A stretch of 64,000 nucleotides of DNA from Ewingella americana ATCC 33852. GTDB taxonomy: Bacteria > Pseudomonadota > Gammaproteobacteria > Enterobacterales > Enterobacteriaceae. The stretch lies in the NCBI RefSeq assembly GCF_000735345.1, contig NZ_JMPJ01000066.1:124001-188000 (forward strand). Reading direction: 5' to 3'. Positions 47,607 through 56,869 of the stretch are shown piece by piece; position 1 is the first letter of the stretch, and every line of letters begins with the position of its first letter. The notes beneath the pieces were generated by a model. That model saw nothing but the letters and a program-made list of their open reading frames with translations. It was not told the origin of the DNA and did no database searches. The translations under genes and the position numbers were made by a program.

Positions 47607-48815
47607 TCACTTGGCAGAGGCGGCGCGGCAACTTCCGCGATAATCATCCGCCATGCCCATTCTTAGCAGCAGGTCGTGGCCGATGTAATTACTCCAGTTG
47701 AAGGAGTTTTGCAGCACCACCACGGCGTTCTGATGCTGTTTATCAAAGCCGATATAGCTGGAGTAGCCGCCAATATAGCCCACCTGATACGTGATGGTCT
47801 GGCCGTATTGGTGGTCGGTAACCCAGGCGATATTGGCCGCTTCGATGTCTCGGGCGAAGTAGATTTGTTCGGTAACGTTAATCGCCGCGTTGAGATCGCC
47901 GGTGTGGCTGTCGCTGATGTGGGCGCGTAAATACTTCAGCAAATCATCAACATTGCTATAAAGGCTGGCCGCGCCGACCATGTTGTTGGAGAAATGCCAG
48001 TCGGGCACCACGTCGCCACGAGGAATAAACTTCGGCTGGTCGCCAGCGTGACCAATGGCGCGGAAAGGGTAAGTTTTGAGGCTGGTCGCGGCAAAGCTGG
48101 TGTTGTTCATTTGCAGCGATTTGAAAATAAAATCGTAGGAGAGCTGCTGGATATCTTCGCCGGTTTTGAGCTTCAGAATGTAGCCCAGCAGGGCGTATCC
48201 CAAATTGGAGTATTGCGGCTGCATGCTGGCCGGGCGGCGGAAAGAGGATAAGTCGTTCAGCACGGCATTGCTGTCCAGCTCGCGGTAAAAGTTATCTCCG
48301 GTATACAGATACTTGAGGAAGCTTTCCAGCATGTCGCTATTCATGTTTTGTCTTGGCAAGCCGGAGGTGTGGGTCGCGAGTTGCAGCAGGGTGATATTTT
48401 TGGCATCGGCACTCAGCGGGGTGTTTTTCGGCAAGAGATCGACCAGCCTGTCGCTCCATTTCAACTGGCCTTTATCCACCAGCCCGGCAATCACCTCGCC
48501 GGTCACGCCTTTACTCACCGATCCCAGCGCGAACAGGGTTTCGCCATCGATTTTGTAGCCATTCACCGCGTTGGTATAGCCATACCCCCAGCTTCTGGCC
48601 GGGCCGTTGTGGTGGATTATCCCCACCGCCAGCCCGCTGACTTTTTCCTGCCGAAGATAGCGATGCACCACGCCATCCACCATCCCATCAATATTCTGGG
48701 TGCAGCTCAGCTCCCTGACCTGTTCGGGGTGCTCATCCACCTGCATTTCAGACAAGGTGCCGCATGACGCCAGTAGAGCAGGCAGCGCGAGGGCCAGCCA
48801 GCGGGATTTCACCAT
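47607..48815 (-). CDS. Serine hydrolase of class C beta-lactamase fold, lipoprotein
   Basis: The 402-residue protein has a lipoprotein signal (lipobox LLASC, C18), so it is probably anchored to the outer or inner membrane facing the periplasm. The active-site serine S99 is in SVSK (SxxK, K102) and the second motif is YSN (Y202, N204), followed by LGYALLG. These are motifs of the AmpC/AmpH/EstB family: beta-lactamases, D-Ala-D-Ala peptidases or esterases. The family member AmpH is not a lipoprotein and the match is partial, so the substrate is unknown. Confidence 0.85.
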   Translation of the reverse strand: MVKSRWLALALPALLASCGTLSEMQVDEHPEQVRELSCTQNIDGMVDGVVHRYLRQEKVSGLAVGIIHHNGPARSWGYGYTNAVNGYKIDGETLFALGSVSKGVTGEVIAGLVDKGQLKWSDRLVDLLPKNTPLSADAKNITLLQLATHTSGLPRQNMNSDMLESFLKYLYTGDNFYRELDSNAVLNDLSSFRRPASMQPQYSNLGYALLGYILKLKTGEDIQQLSYDFIFKSLQMNNTSFAATSLKTYPFRAIGHAGDQPKFIPRGDVVPDWHFSNNMVGAASLYSNVDDLLKYLRAHISDSHTGDLNAAINVTEQIYFARDIEAANIAWVTDHQYGQTITYQVGYIGGYSSYIGFDKQHQNAVVVLQNSFNWSNYIGHDLLLRMGMADDYRGSCRAASAK

Positions 48816-49128
48816 GTGGGAGCAATAAAGTGAGTGTTCATGGCTGGTTTAGAAAGGGAAAAAGTCGGCTTTCTGGCACTGGTAACACTCCCCGGCGAAA
48901 AGTTTAAAAAACAATTTCAATTAATTAGAGGTAGATCCCAGCGCATTCTACTCAAATCCCAGCTCGCCACTATAGGATATATGGCCTAAATTTCCCTCAG
49001 GAGGCGCGTCATCATTCGCAGCCTCAACCGTGCCCAGTCAGCCCAAATCCAATCCCAGGCTGGTTTAGCTGAACACTCGATTTATGGTATGAAAGGGTAA
49101 GGGCCTCAGCACAGAACAGGGTTGAAGT
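48816..49128. other. Intergenic region 48816-49128
   Basis: A 313-bp divergent region with AT-rich promoter-like DNA at 48900-48930. AGGAGG at about 49000 is followed by an open frame with no ATG, GTG or TTG at the right distance, so no gene is called. Confidence 0.35.
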
Positions 49129-50451
49129 ATGATTAAGATAGTCGGTTGGTTACTGCTCACCCTCGTCTCTAGTGGCGGACTGGTAGCCTATTTTCTACAG
49201 CAGCAATATGAAGAGAAAAGCGCCGAATTTCGCATTCTTTATCGCGATGTGACGATAAAGCTGTCGCAGCATGACGCAATCATTCCCCTCTTGCCGGCAA
49301 ATCGGCCAGAGTGGGAAGTACAAAAGCTCTTTCCGCAGATTATTCGCTGGCGTCAACACTCGGGTATTGAGCCGCGGCGGTCCATTGTGGCCGAGAAGCA
49401 GGGACGCTATTGGCTCAATATTGACAACCAGTCGCTGTTGATAGATCTCAATAGGCTGATCAGCGATGTGGTGGAAAAAAAACCGTTCAAACATCTGACG
49501 ATACAATGGAATAACGCGACGCTATTTGAGCAAGGTGCCGCAAGTCCAAATGATTATTGGCGCTGGGAGAAAGAGATCAGCAGCCAGTCGCAGCCGTTTA
49601 TGCTGACTGCCGACGATCAGCCCAACTGGGCCGAAATGCCTTGGCCGCTGATACTCACTCCGGCCCTGTTCTGGGGGCTGGTGTTGTACCTGATTAACCA
49701 ATATCGGGCCAACAAACGCCGTCGCGATATCGCCGATATGCGTAACCAATACGCCGAGCTGACGCGGCTCAATACGATGGGAGAGTTGGCAGCAGGCATC
49801 ATGCACGAACTGAATCAGCCACTTACCGCGATATTAAGCTACAACCAAACCGCGCTGCGCCTGATACAACAACAACGCACCGAGCAAGTGCCGTCGCTGC
49901 TTGATGCCGCCGTGGTGCAGATCAAACGTACCGATGCGCTATTGCAACAGTTCCGGCAGAAGCTGACCAGCCAGCAGGCTGACTATCAGCCGATTGTTTT
50001 GGCGCGACTTTGGGCACAGGTGATCACCCTGCTGGATACCGAAATCAGCAGTAAAAAAATCAGAGTGAGCAGCCATATCCCTGATGATTTACCCGTGCTG
50101 TTTGCACCGCCGCTTTGGATTGAACAGATACTGCATAACATTGTTCATAATGCCGTGCAGGCGCAAGACGACAATGCCGCAGGCACGGCTTGGATCAATC
50201 TGGCGGCACAGACCTCGGATAACGGTATTTCGATCACCATCACCGACGGCGGTCCGGGCTTGTCAGAGCTTGCCTTGCAACAGGTCTTTATGCCGTTTTT
50301 CACCACCCGCGCCGCTGGCATTGGTCTGGGAATGGCCCTGACTGAAACGCTGATACAGCGCCTTAACGGCAGCATTAATGTGTGCAATATCGCGGGACTG
50401 GGCGGTGCTAGCTTTACCCTCTGGTTGCCGGTTCATCCTCAGGAGGAGTAA
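49129..50451 (+). CDS. Membrane sensor histidine kinase
   Basis: The 440-residue kinase has a membrane segment at about 4-20, a periplasmic domain (about 21-170), a second membrane segment (about 172-190, LILTPALFWGLVLYLIN), then HisKA with the phosphorylated H226 in IMHELNQPLTAILSYNQ and a HATPase domain with the N box NIVHNAVQAQ, GGPGLS and GIGLGMALTETL. The NQPL H-box is that of the FixL/DctB/TtrS group. Its stop overlaps the start of the response regulator (TAATG), so the two are translationally coupled. The signal is unknown; the periplasmic part is not a recognised sensor fold. Confidence 0.9.
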   Translation: MIKIVGWLLLTLVSSGGLVAYFLQQQYEEKSAEFRILYRDVTIKLSQHDAIIPLLPANRPEWEVQKLFPQIIRWRQHSGIEPRRSIVAEKQGRYWLNIDNQSLLIDLNRLISDVVEKKPFKHLTIQWNNATLFEQGAASPNDYWRWEKEISSQSQPFMLTADDQPNWAEMPWPLILTPALFWGLVLYLINQYRANKRRRDIADMRNQYAELTRLNTMGELAAGIMHELNQPLTAILSYNQTALRLIQQQRTEQVPSLLDAAVVQIKRTDALLQQFRQKLTSQQADYQPIVLARLWAQVITLLDTEISSKKIRVSSHIPDDLPVLFAPPLWIEQILHNIVHNAVQAQDDNAAGTAWINLAAQTSDNGISITITDGGPGLSELALQQVFMPFFTTRAAGIGLGMALTETLIQRLNGSINVCNIAGLGGASFTLWLPVHPQEE

Positions 50452-51071
50452 TGGAAAAGTATATTTATCTGATTGATGACGAACCGGCGATTGGCGCCTC
50501 GCTCAGTGCCCTGCTGGGTACCGTCGGTTGGCAAACCAAAGCCTACGACAGCGCGCTCTCTTTTCAACAAAGCGTGGGCGAACTGCATACGCTCGCCGGT
50601 TGCATGCTGTTGGATATCAGAATGCCCGGTAAAACAGGGCTAACGCTATTGGACGAGTGGAAGCAGCAAGGGTTGGCGATCCCGGTGATCATCATGACCG
50701 GGCATGCCAATATTGAGTTATGTCGTCGCGCATTCAAAAATGGCGCGTTTGAATTTCTGACTAAGCCGATTGATGCCGATCTACTGTTTGAAACCATCGG
50801 AACCGCGCTGGAATTGCAAGACGCCTCGCAGGCCAAGCAACAAAAAATACGGTTGAAGCAAAGTAAACTCGCCACCCTGACTGCCAGAGAGTTGGAAATT
50901 TTCGAGCATATTATGTTGGGGAGCTCGAGTAAGGAGATTGCCCGCATCTATTCGCTCTCTCCGCGCACCGTAGAGGCTCATCGTGCCAATATTTTTACCA
51001 AGCTTGAGGTCAACTCACTGCCAAAATTAATTAATGAATATGGCGAGATAGCCTTATTGAAAAAGGAGTGA
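50451..51071 (+). CDS. FixJ-type response regulator
   Basis: The 206-residue DNA-binding regulator has a receiver domain (about 1-120) with the phosphorylated D55 in LLDIRMPG and K105 in FLTKPID, and a LuxR-type helix-turn-helix (about 140-195, LTARELEIFEHIMLGSSSKEIARIYSLSPRTVEAHR). It pairs with the kinase upstream. Likely targets are the two secreted/outer-membrane genes that follow. A palindrome ACCTAGGT at 51125-51132 inside TACCTAATAACCTAGGTGA precedes the first of them and is a candidate binding site. Confidence 0.9.
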   Translation: MEKYIYLIDDEPAIGASLSALLGTVGWQTKAYDSALSFQQSVGELHTLAGCMLLDIRMPGKTGLTLLDEWKQQGLAIPVIIMTGHANIELCRRAFKNGAFEFLTKPIDADLLFETIGTALELQDASQAKQQKIRLKQSKLATLTARELEIFEHIMLGSSSKEIARIYSLSPRTVEAHRANIFTKLEVNSLPKLINEYGEIALLKKE

Positions 51072-51210
51072 ATGCCGCCCTTTCTCCGGCCGTCAGATTT
51101 TTCTCTAAGTAAAACTACCTAATAACCTAGGTGATCGCGCCAATAGTTAGCTTCCCTTATCCTCTTTAGACTCCTTGCTATCCCACAGTGTTATCAAGGA
51201 GCACATTCAC

Positions 51211-51648
51211 ATGAAACTTATTGTCACCGGTACTCTCTTGCTCGGTAGCCTGATGTCATTCACCAGTGCCGCCAGCGGTGTTTTAACCGAAAAAAACCTT
51301 TCTCTCGAACTGGCCGACAAACTGGCACAAAGCACCATTCAGGCCTGCAGCACAGGTAACTACAACGTTGCCGTTACCGTGGTCGATCGCGCCGGTACGC
51401 CGCTGGTGATGAAGCGCATGGACAACGCCGGTCCTCATACCGTCGATGCCAGCCGTATGAAGGCGTTTACTGCGCTAACCACCAAAACTGCCAGCGAAAA
51501 CGTGATGAAGAATGCTCAGGCTAACGCCGGAGCCGCCAACTTGCGTGACATCCCTGGATTCTTATTACTGGCTGGCGGTGTTCCAGTGAAGCAGGGAAAT
51601 GAAGTTATTGGTGCCATTGGCGTCGGTGGCGCCGGGCGGAAATCTTGA
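51211..51648 (+). pseudogene. Secreted HbpS/GlcG-like protein, C terminus frameshifted
   Basis: A 145-residue product with a signal peptide (about 1-20, cut near FTSAAS) and the GlcG/HbpS fold: YNVAVTVVDRAGTPLVMKRMDNAG, then SRMKAFTALTTKTAS and IPGFLLLAGGVPVKQGNEVIGAIGVGG split over the core. Family members normally end GVSGAPGG-x-LDE-x-CA and some more residues. Here the frame ends GVGGAGRKS, and the usual tail (GGNLDQQCALDALK...) is in the +1 frame to a stop at 51706. A loss of two bases near 51630 explains it. The truncated form may still fold. AAGGAG is nine bases ahead of the ATG. HbpS of Streptomyces binds haem and acts with the SenS/SenR two-component system. Confidence 0.8.
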
Positions 51649-51743
51649 TCAGCAGTGCGCGCTTGATGCCTTGAAAAGCAACGAATCCAGCCTGAACGCT
51701 GGTTAATTCCATCCCCTTTTATTCTCTACTCAAGGAGCGAGAA

Positions 51744-52427
51744 ATGAACATCAAATTAGCCTTATCCACTCTGCCGCTGATCTTGGCTTCGGGCAGCGTT
51801 ATGGCTGCTGATTTCGCTGAGGGCTATTACGGCTCGGCAAGATATCTGCAAATCGAGCAACGTGCTAAAGAAATGGACACCAGCGCCCGTCCCGGCGTAG
51901 GTCAGTTTGTCAGCGGCCAAGAAAAAGAACATTTTGGCGGTGCCGCCATTGCCGGTGGTTATCAATTTGGTAACGGCTGGCGCACGGAAGCCGAGTATAC
52001 CTTTAAGAAAAAATCGGAATACACCAGCGGCTCCAGCACCTTCGCCACCAGCTACAACCATATGAAAGTCGACGCAGAGCGCCTGATGTTTAATGCTTAT
52101 CACGACTATGCGCTGGGCTACGGCGTATCGCTGTACGGCACTGCGGGGCTGGGTATCAGTAAAATCAAGGCTGGGGGCTGGCAGGGCGTCGACTCGCGTG
52201 AGTATGCTTCAAGCACCCAAACCAACCTTACATACACTATCGGTGGCGGCGTCAGCTATGCGCCGGTGGAGCGTGTGACTTTCGATCTGGGTTATCGCTA
52301 TGTCGATATGGGTAAAATTGAAAGCGGCTACAATGATTTCGCCAACGCCCGCGGTTTGAAAGATGAGCAAATGAAAGCTCGCTTGGTCTCCAACGAGTTC
52401 ACTCTGGGCGTGCGTTATCTGTTCTAA
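51744..52427 (+). CDS. Outer-membrane beta-barrel protein
   Basis: The 227-residue precursor has a signal peptide (about 1-21, cut after SVMA) and the pattern of an eight-stranded outer-membrane barrel of the opacity/P44/OmpW-like superfamily: alternating strands such as GYYGSARYLQIEQRA, FGGAAIAGGYQFGNGWRTEAEY and a final strand EFTLGVRYLF ending in Phe. AAGGAG lies ahead of the ATG. It follows the HbpS-like gene by about 95 bp and may share its transcript. A long hairpin terminator follows. The role is unknown; adhesion, serum resistance or small-molecule uptake are known in relatives. Confidence 0.85.
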   Translation: MNIKLALSTLPLILASGSVMAADFAEGYYGSARYLQIEQRAKEMDTSARPGVGQFVSGQEKEHFGGAAIAGGYQFGNGWRTEAEYTFKKKSEYTSGSSTFATSYNHMKVDAERLMFNAYHDYALGYGVSLYGTAGLGISKIKAGGWQGVDSREYASSTQTNLTYTIGGGVSYAPVERVTFDLGYRYVDMGKIESGYNDFANARGLKDEQMKARLVSNEFTLGVRYLF

Positions 52428-52455
52428 TTAGAAACGCATTCTCAACCTATATTGA

Positions 52456-52497
52456 AAAGTGGCGCCTTGAAGATCATTCAAGCGCCACTTTTTTATT
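52456..52497 (+). terminator. Terminator of the outer-membrane barrel gene
   Basis: AAAGTGGCG-CCTTGAA pairs with TTCAAG-CGCCACTTT (one bulged base) around GATCA, followed by TTTTTATTTTT. It lies 29 bases after the stop codon and is the strongest terminator of the window. Confidence 0.92.
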
Positions 52498-52499
52498 TT

Positions 52500-53350
52500 T
52501 GGAAGGGTGTAATGCGAATTAGCGGTGCTTTGATAACGCTGGGTGACATGCTTTATTAATTATTTATTAAGAAAAGATACTCCACAGTAAATCAGTGCAT
52601 TGTTAATATTTCCATTAAGATTCTCTATAAATTCCCACCTCGTTTTTTACAATAAATTTTATAGCATTTATGTCAGAAAGATTATCTACACGCTACATAT
52701 TGACGAACTAAGAATAACATCCCGAACCCTGCCTTTCACTCCAACCATGAAATCCTCTTAATAAATGACCGCAAAATTATCTTTTTATCCTTTCTTCAAA
52801 AGTGGTAGTAATTGCTTCCTCAATTAATCGTTAGTGGGCTTCTTCATAATTAGTTAAGTAAATCGCTATATTTTTTATTTTAACATTGAAATACATGCGT
52901 TATTAATTTCCTGCGTATATCAGTTTTCCTGTTGGACAAGATTGTTACGCAGTGAGAGATGGTGAGCTGGCAACATATCAAAAACCAGATCTCCGAGCTA
53001 TAACAGCGGCCCTCAGAAGCCTCCTGCCACTCCCCATGTTAGCTCCTACACTACCCATAGAATGCAACTCTATCCATTGAAAAATAAGCGAAATTATTCA
53101 CCACAACCACCACCCTTTATTTATTATTTCTACATATATTCTGTTAATTATCTGGCTTCCCGTGGATGAGGCTTTGGAAGATAATTCCTCCCATCAAATG
53201 GCCGCTGGGTAATACACCACTGCCATTAAATTTATAGGCATGAGGATAAACACTCATTTAAGTCGAAAACATCACGCAATGCTCGGCCATTACATTTTGG
53301 CACAACACCAATTAATCCGCCCGATGCATTATCAAAAGGTTTTTATTGTT
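52500..53350. other. Long AT-rich region upstream of the fimbrial cluster
   Basis: About 850 bp with a clearly lower G+C content than its surroundings, many A- and T-tracts, and no recognised gene. The reading frame from 53240 is open into the chaperone gene but has no ribosome site. Such regions ahead of fimbrial operons often carry H-NS-bound control sequences, which is an inference here. No invertible element with inverted repeats was recognised. Confidence 0.5.
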
Positions 53351-54055
53351 ATGAAAAGAAAATCAATTAACCTCGCCCTGATTATTTCCAGTGTACTGTT
53401 ACCTTTATTACCTAACATCTCTCATGCCACCGGCATGGTACCGGAAACTACTGTCTTATTAATTGATGAGGCTGAAGGCGGCGGCAGTATGAACGTCAAA
53501 AATACTGACGATAAAGCTGCCCTGCTTTACACCACTATTCAGGAAATTGACGGCAGCAGTAATAAAGGCGCGATGCTCGTCGCGACCCAGCCGATTGTCC
53601 GCCTTGAAGCCGGTCAGACGCAGCGCGTGCGCTTTGTGCTGAACACCACAGAACCACTGCAAGTTGAGCAATATAAGCGCGTGATTTTTGAAGGTATTCC
53701 TCAAGCTAAAGCCGTCGGTAAAAAGCAGATTATCACCACTATTCGTCAGAATCTTCCGGTGATTATCCACCCTAAAGGCCTGCCGGAATTCACTACTCCA
53801 TGGGAAAAACTGGAGTGGAAAGCACAAGGCAATGTGCTGACAGTGACCAACCCAAGTCCTTACGTGGTTCGCATGTCTCCACAAGTTGTCACCAAACCGT
53901 CCAAAATTTCAGGCAGTTTTGACAAAACCTTCATCCTACCGGGCGAAACCCTGACGGTGCATCTGAAAAGTTCTACCACTGATAAGCAAGTGGAGATGTT
54001 CCCTGCATCTCGTTTCGGATTCGAAGTGGGTAGCTACGCCGCCTCGATGAAATAA
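53351..54055 (+). CDS. Periplasmic fimbrial chaperone (PapD-like)
   Basis: The 234-residue protein escorts pilin subunits to the usher. A signal peptide (about 1-24, cut near ISHA) precedes two Ig-like domains. Seen are the start motif TGMVPETTVLLIDEAEGG, the subunit-binding F1-G1 region QTQRVRFVLNTTEPLQVEQYKRVIFEGIP split across strands, and the conserved LPVIIHPKGLP ahead of domain 2. The frame is open from 53240, but MKRKSINLALI is the signal-peptide start. The set chaperone-usher-subunit-DUF1120 subunit fits the YhcADEF-like beta-fimbriae of E. coli. Confidence 0.88.
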   Translation: MKRKSINLALIISSVLLPLLPNISHATGMVPETTVLLIDEAEGGGSMNVKNTDDKAALLYTTIQEIDGSSNKGAMLVATQPIVRLEAGQTQRVRFVLNTTEPLQVEQYKRVIFEGIPQAKAVGKKQIITTIRQNLPVIIHPKGLPEFTTPWEKLEWKAQGNVLTVTNPSPYVVRMSPQVVTKPSKISGSFDKTFILPGETLTVHLKSSTTDKQVEMFPASRFGFEVGSYAASMK

Positions 54056-54142
54056 AGGTAATACAGGTTTTATTTAACCCTGAATTCAAGCCTCGGGAAG
54101 AGGCTCTGCCACCCTATATTGAGACAGCAGATAGTGATCGTT

Positions 54143-56830
54143 ATGGATAATAAGTATGTATCAGGGTTAATAATGTTGAGCGTCATGGGCGCTAACGTGG
54201 GAAATGCTCAGGCGGCGGAGCCAGTTGCAGCCATCACCCCGACGCCCGCCCCAATTGAGACGGCGGCTATTACCCCGACGCCCGCACCGGTTGAGACGGC
54301 AGCCATTACCCCGACGCCTGCCCCGATGGAGACGGCGGCTATTACCCCGACGGTGGCTGGTACAGAGATTGCGCTGAACTTTGATGTGGAAACCCTACGC
54401 TCACGTGGCGTTGACCCATCAGTCGCCAAATATTTTTCCCGCCGTGCGCGATTTTCGCCCGGCACCAAAATGGTAGGTTTTTCCCTCAACGGTGACCCGA
54501 AAGGCACTATTCCTGTGACATTTGACAGCCAGGGACAACCTTGCGTTGATCGTACGTTCTTGCAGGCGGCCGGGTTAAAAATCCCTCCGAAAATGGTCCA
54601 CGCGCCATTCCCTCTGGAGATCGCCGAGCCTGAGCAAAAAGCGCAGGCCGCACGTCCGGCAGAAGTAAACATTGTCCTGCCCGAAGTGGCACCCGAACAG
54701 GAGAACGTGACGCAGGTCTGCTACGACTATGCCACCGCCTTCCCGGGGACCATATTCAGCCTGTTTCCGACGGAAGACCGTATTGAACTGGTCACCCCGC
54801 CGGGAGCATTACAACCCTCGTCCAGGCAGACGGGTCATTACAACACCGGCGGCACGGCGGCCTTGCTGAACTATTCGCTGTTTACCAGTAACAACAGCTT
54901 TAACGGCGGGAGCAGCAGTTACAAGCAGGGCATGTTTGAGGCGGGATTTAATGTTCATGACTGGTTGTTGCGCAGCAAGCAGATGGTCAGTGAGTCCGAC
55001 GGTACTTATAACCGCGATGCGCTTTATACCTATGCACAACATACCTTTACCGGCATCAAAAAGATTGCGCAGGTCGGCCAGATTAACGTCAGCAGTACCC
55101 TCTTTTCTGGCAGTGCAATTAACGGCGCGCAATTGGTTCCAGAAACGGCACTGGATGACAACGGCGGCAGCGGCGTCACCGTCACCGGCATTGCACAAAC
55201 TCCGCAGGCGCGCGTGGACATCAAACAATCCGGGGCCCTGATTTACTCGACGCTGGTCCCTGCCGGGCCGTTTACCCTCGACAACGTACCGGTCATCAGT
55301 GCCAACACGGATCTGGATGTGACGGTCACCGAAACATCCGGTTCGTCCAGCCACTTTATCGTCTCAGCAGCCAGTATGTCGGGCTCCACACTTGGACGCC
55401 CACAGGGATTATCAATGGCCGTCGGTAAGGTACGCGACGTGGATGCAGATTTTGAAGACCCGTGGCTGGCTACGATATCGAATGGCTGGCAGGCCACAAA
55501 ATACCTGAACCTGAGCGGCGGGCTGTTAGGTGCCAACCAATATCAGGCCGTGGCCGGAGGCATCAATGTTACGCCGATCAACGACCTGATGCTCAGTGCC
55601 AAAGTGCTGAGTGCCGCAGACAAACGCAATAACAACAAAGGCGAGCAGCTAACACTGTCAGCGAACTATGCCGCGCCTTATAAGCTGAGTTTTGGCGTGT
55701 CCGGGACACAGAACAGTCAGGGTTATCGGGACTTACAAGATACGTTTACCAATGACGATACCACCAGCCACACCAAACGCGACCTGTCGTTATCAACCGG
55801 ATGGTCAAACGACGTGGCGGGCAGTTTCTCATTGGGTTATTCGCGTACCGTCAGCTTCGGCGAAATTGGGACGTCAAAACGTGTTACAGCCTCCTGGAAC
55901 AAAACCTTTAAATATGCTTCGGTCGGCGTCAACTGGCAGCACGAAATTGACAGCAGCAATAACACTAATAATTACCGCAACGAGAATGATGACCGCGGCG
56001 ACACCTTTTACGTCAACGTCAGCATTCCGTTTGGCAAGCAAAGCGTGAATACCTATGCGCGTAACGACGGACGGGACACCAGCTACGGCGTGCAGACGGC
56101 GGGCAATATCACCCGCGATCTCGGCTACACCGTTTCGGCGGAAAACGCCAACCCTGGCAGTCAGAACAATGTGAACGGCGGGATTAATGCCAACCTGCAT
56201 TACACCCGTTTAAGCATGAATGCTGGCGGCAATTCCGATAATAGCCGCAACACATCGGCCACGCTTGATGGCGCAATTGTTGCCCACAGCGGCGGCGTGA
56301 CCTTCTCGCCATACGCCGTGCAAGACACGTTTGGCATAGCTTCACTCGGCGAACGTGTCGCTGGGGTAGAAATCAGCACGCCGCAGGGCACAGTGTGGAC
56401 GGATAAATGGGGGCAGGCCGTAGTGCCATCGCTCACTCCGTACAAAAACTCGAACGTGATGGTCAATACCGAAACCTTGCCGAAGAACGTCGACGTGAAC
56501 AACGGCATGAAATCCCTTACTGCCGGGCACGGGTCGGTAAGCAAGGTGCAATTTGGCGTGCTGACCGTGAGACGCGCCATGCTGAAGCTGACCATGCCGG
56601 ACGGCAAGCCGATACAGAAAGGCACGGTGATTTTCGACAGTGAAAACCAATACGTGACGACTGCGGTGGAAAACGGCGTGGTGTTTGTTACTGACGCTGC
56701 CAACGCGGGCGACCTGTACGCCCAGAGCGATGATGCCGGGCACAAATGCAAGCTGAAGTTCTCGCTCGCTGAAGAGCCAGATTTAGATCAATTTTATGAA
56801 AACGTGGGCGCAACCTGCCAAGTCAAATAA
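54143..56830 (+). CDS. Fimbrial outer-membrane usher
   Basis: The 895-residue usher forms the outer-membrane pore and assembles the fimbria. After the signal peptide (cut near GNAQA-AEP) comes an unusual Pro/Thr repeat (about 29-68), then the usher N-terminal domain (ALNFDVETLRSRGVDPSVAKYF), the central barrel with plug (about 230-700), and C-terminal domains ending in a Cys pair (GHKCKLKF, GATCQVK). The ATG at 54143 is preferred over the TTG at 54119; the ribosome site is weak. It follows the chaperone gene by 87 bp and precedes the minor subunit gene by 39 bp. Confidence 0.9.
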   Translation: MDNKYVSGLIMLSVMGANVGNAQAAEPVAAITPTPAPIETAAITPTPAPVETAAITPTPAPMETAAITPTVAGTEIALNFDVETLRSRGVDPSVAKYFSRRARFSPGTKMVGFSLNGDPKGTIPVTFDSQGQPCVDRTFLQAAGLKIPPKMVHAPFPLEIAEPEQKAQAARPAEVNIVLPEVAPEQENVTQVCYDYATAFPGTIFSLFPTEDRIELVTPPGALQPSSRQTGHYNTGGTAALLNYSLFTSNNSFNGGSSSYKQGMFEAGFNVHDWLLRSKQMVSESDGTYNRDALYTYAQHTFTGIKKIAQVGQINVSSTLFSGSAINGAQLVPETALDDNGGSGVTVTGIAQTPQARVDIKQSGALIYSTLVPAGPFTLDNVPVISANTDLDVTVTETSGSSSHFIVSAASMSGSTLGRPQGLSMAVGKVRDVDADFEDPWLATISNGWQATKYLNLSGGLLGANQYQAVAGGINVTPINDLMLSAKVLSAADKRNNNKGEQLTLSANYAAPYKLSFGVSGTQNSQGYRDLQDTFTNDDTTSHTKRDLSLSTGWSNDVAGSFSLGYSRTVSFGEIGTSKRVTASWNKTFKYASVGVNWQHEIDSSNNTNNYRNENDDRGDTFYVNVSIPFGKQSVNTYARNDGRDTSYGVQTAGNITRDLGYTVSAENANPGSQNNVNGGINANLHYTRLSMNAGGNSDNSRNTSATLDGAIVAHSGGVTFSPYAVQDTFGIASLGERVAGVEISTPQGTVWTDKWGQAVVPSLTPYKNSNVMVNTETLPKNVDVNNGMKSLTAGHGSVSKVQFGVLTVRRAMLKLTMPDGKPIQKGTVIFDSENQYVTTAVENGVVFVTDAANAGDLYAQSDDAGHKCKLKFSLAEEPDLDQFYENVGATCQVK
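54227..54352 (+). repeat. 36-bp tandem repeat coding AAITPTPAPxET in the usher
   Basis: Three full units start at 54227, 54263 and 54299 and code AAITPTPAP(I/V/M)ET; a fourth (54335) is cut short as AAITPTV. The repeat sits right after the signal peptide, before the usher N-terminal domain. The period keeps the frame. Confidence 0.9.
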
Positions 56831-56869
56831 GGGCACGGCGAAAAGTTACTGCTCACCGGAGACGGTTCC

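Noticed and set aside
48996-49100. Open frame after a strong AGGAGG with no start codon
   Set aside because: No ATG, GTG or TTG lies at a workable distance, and the 29-codon product is not recognised.
52500-53350. Invertible promoter element (fim switch) ahead of the fimbrial genes
   Set aside because: No pair of inverted repeats at suitable distance and no recombinase gene was seen.
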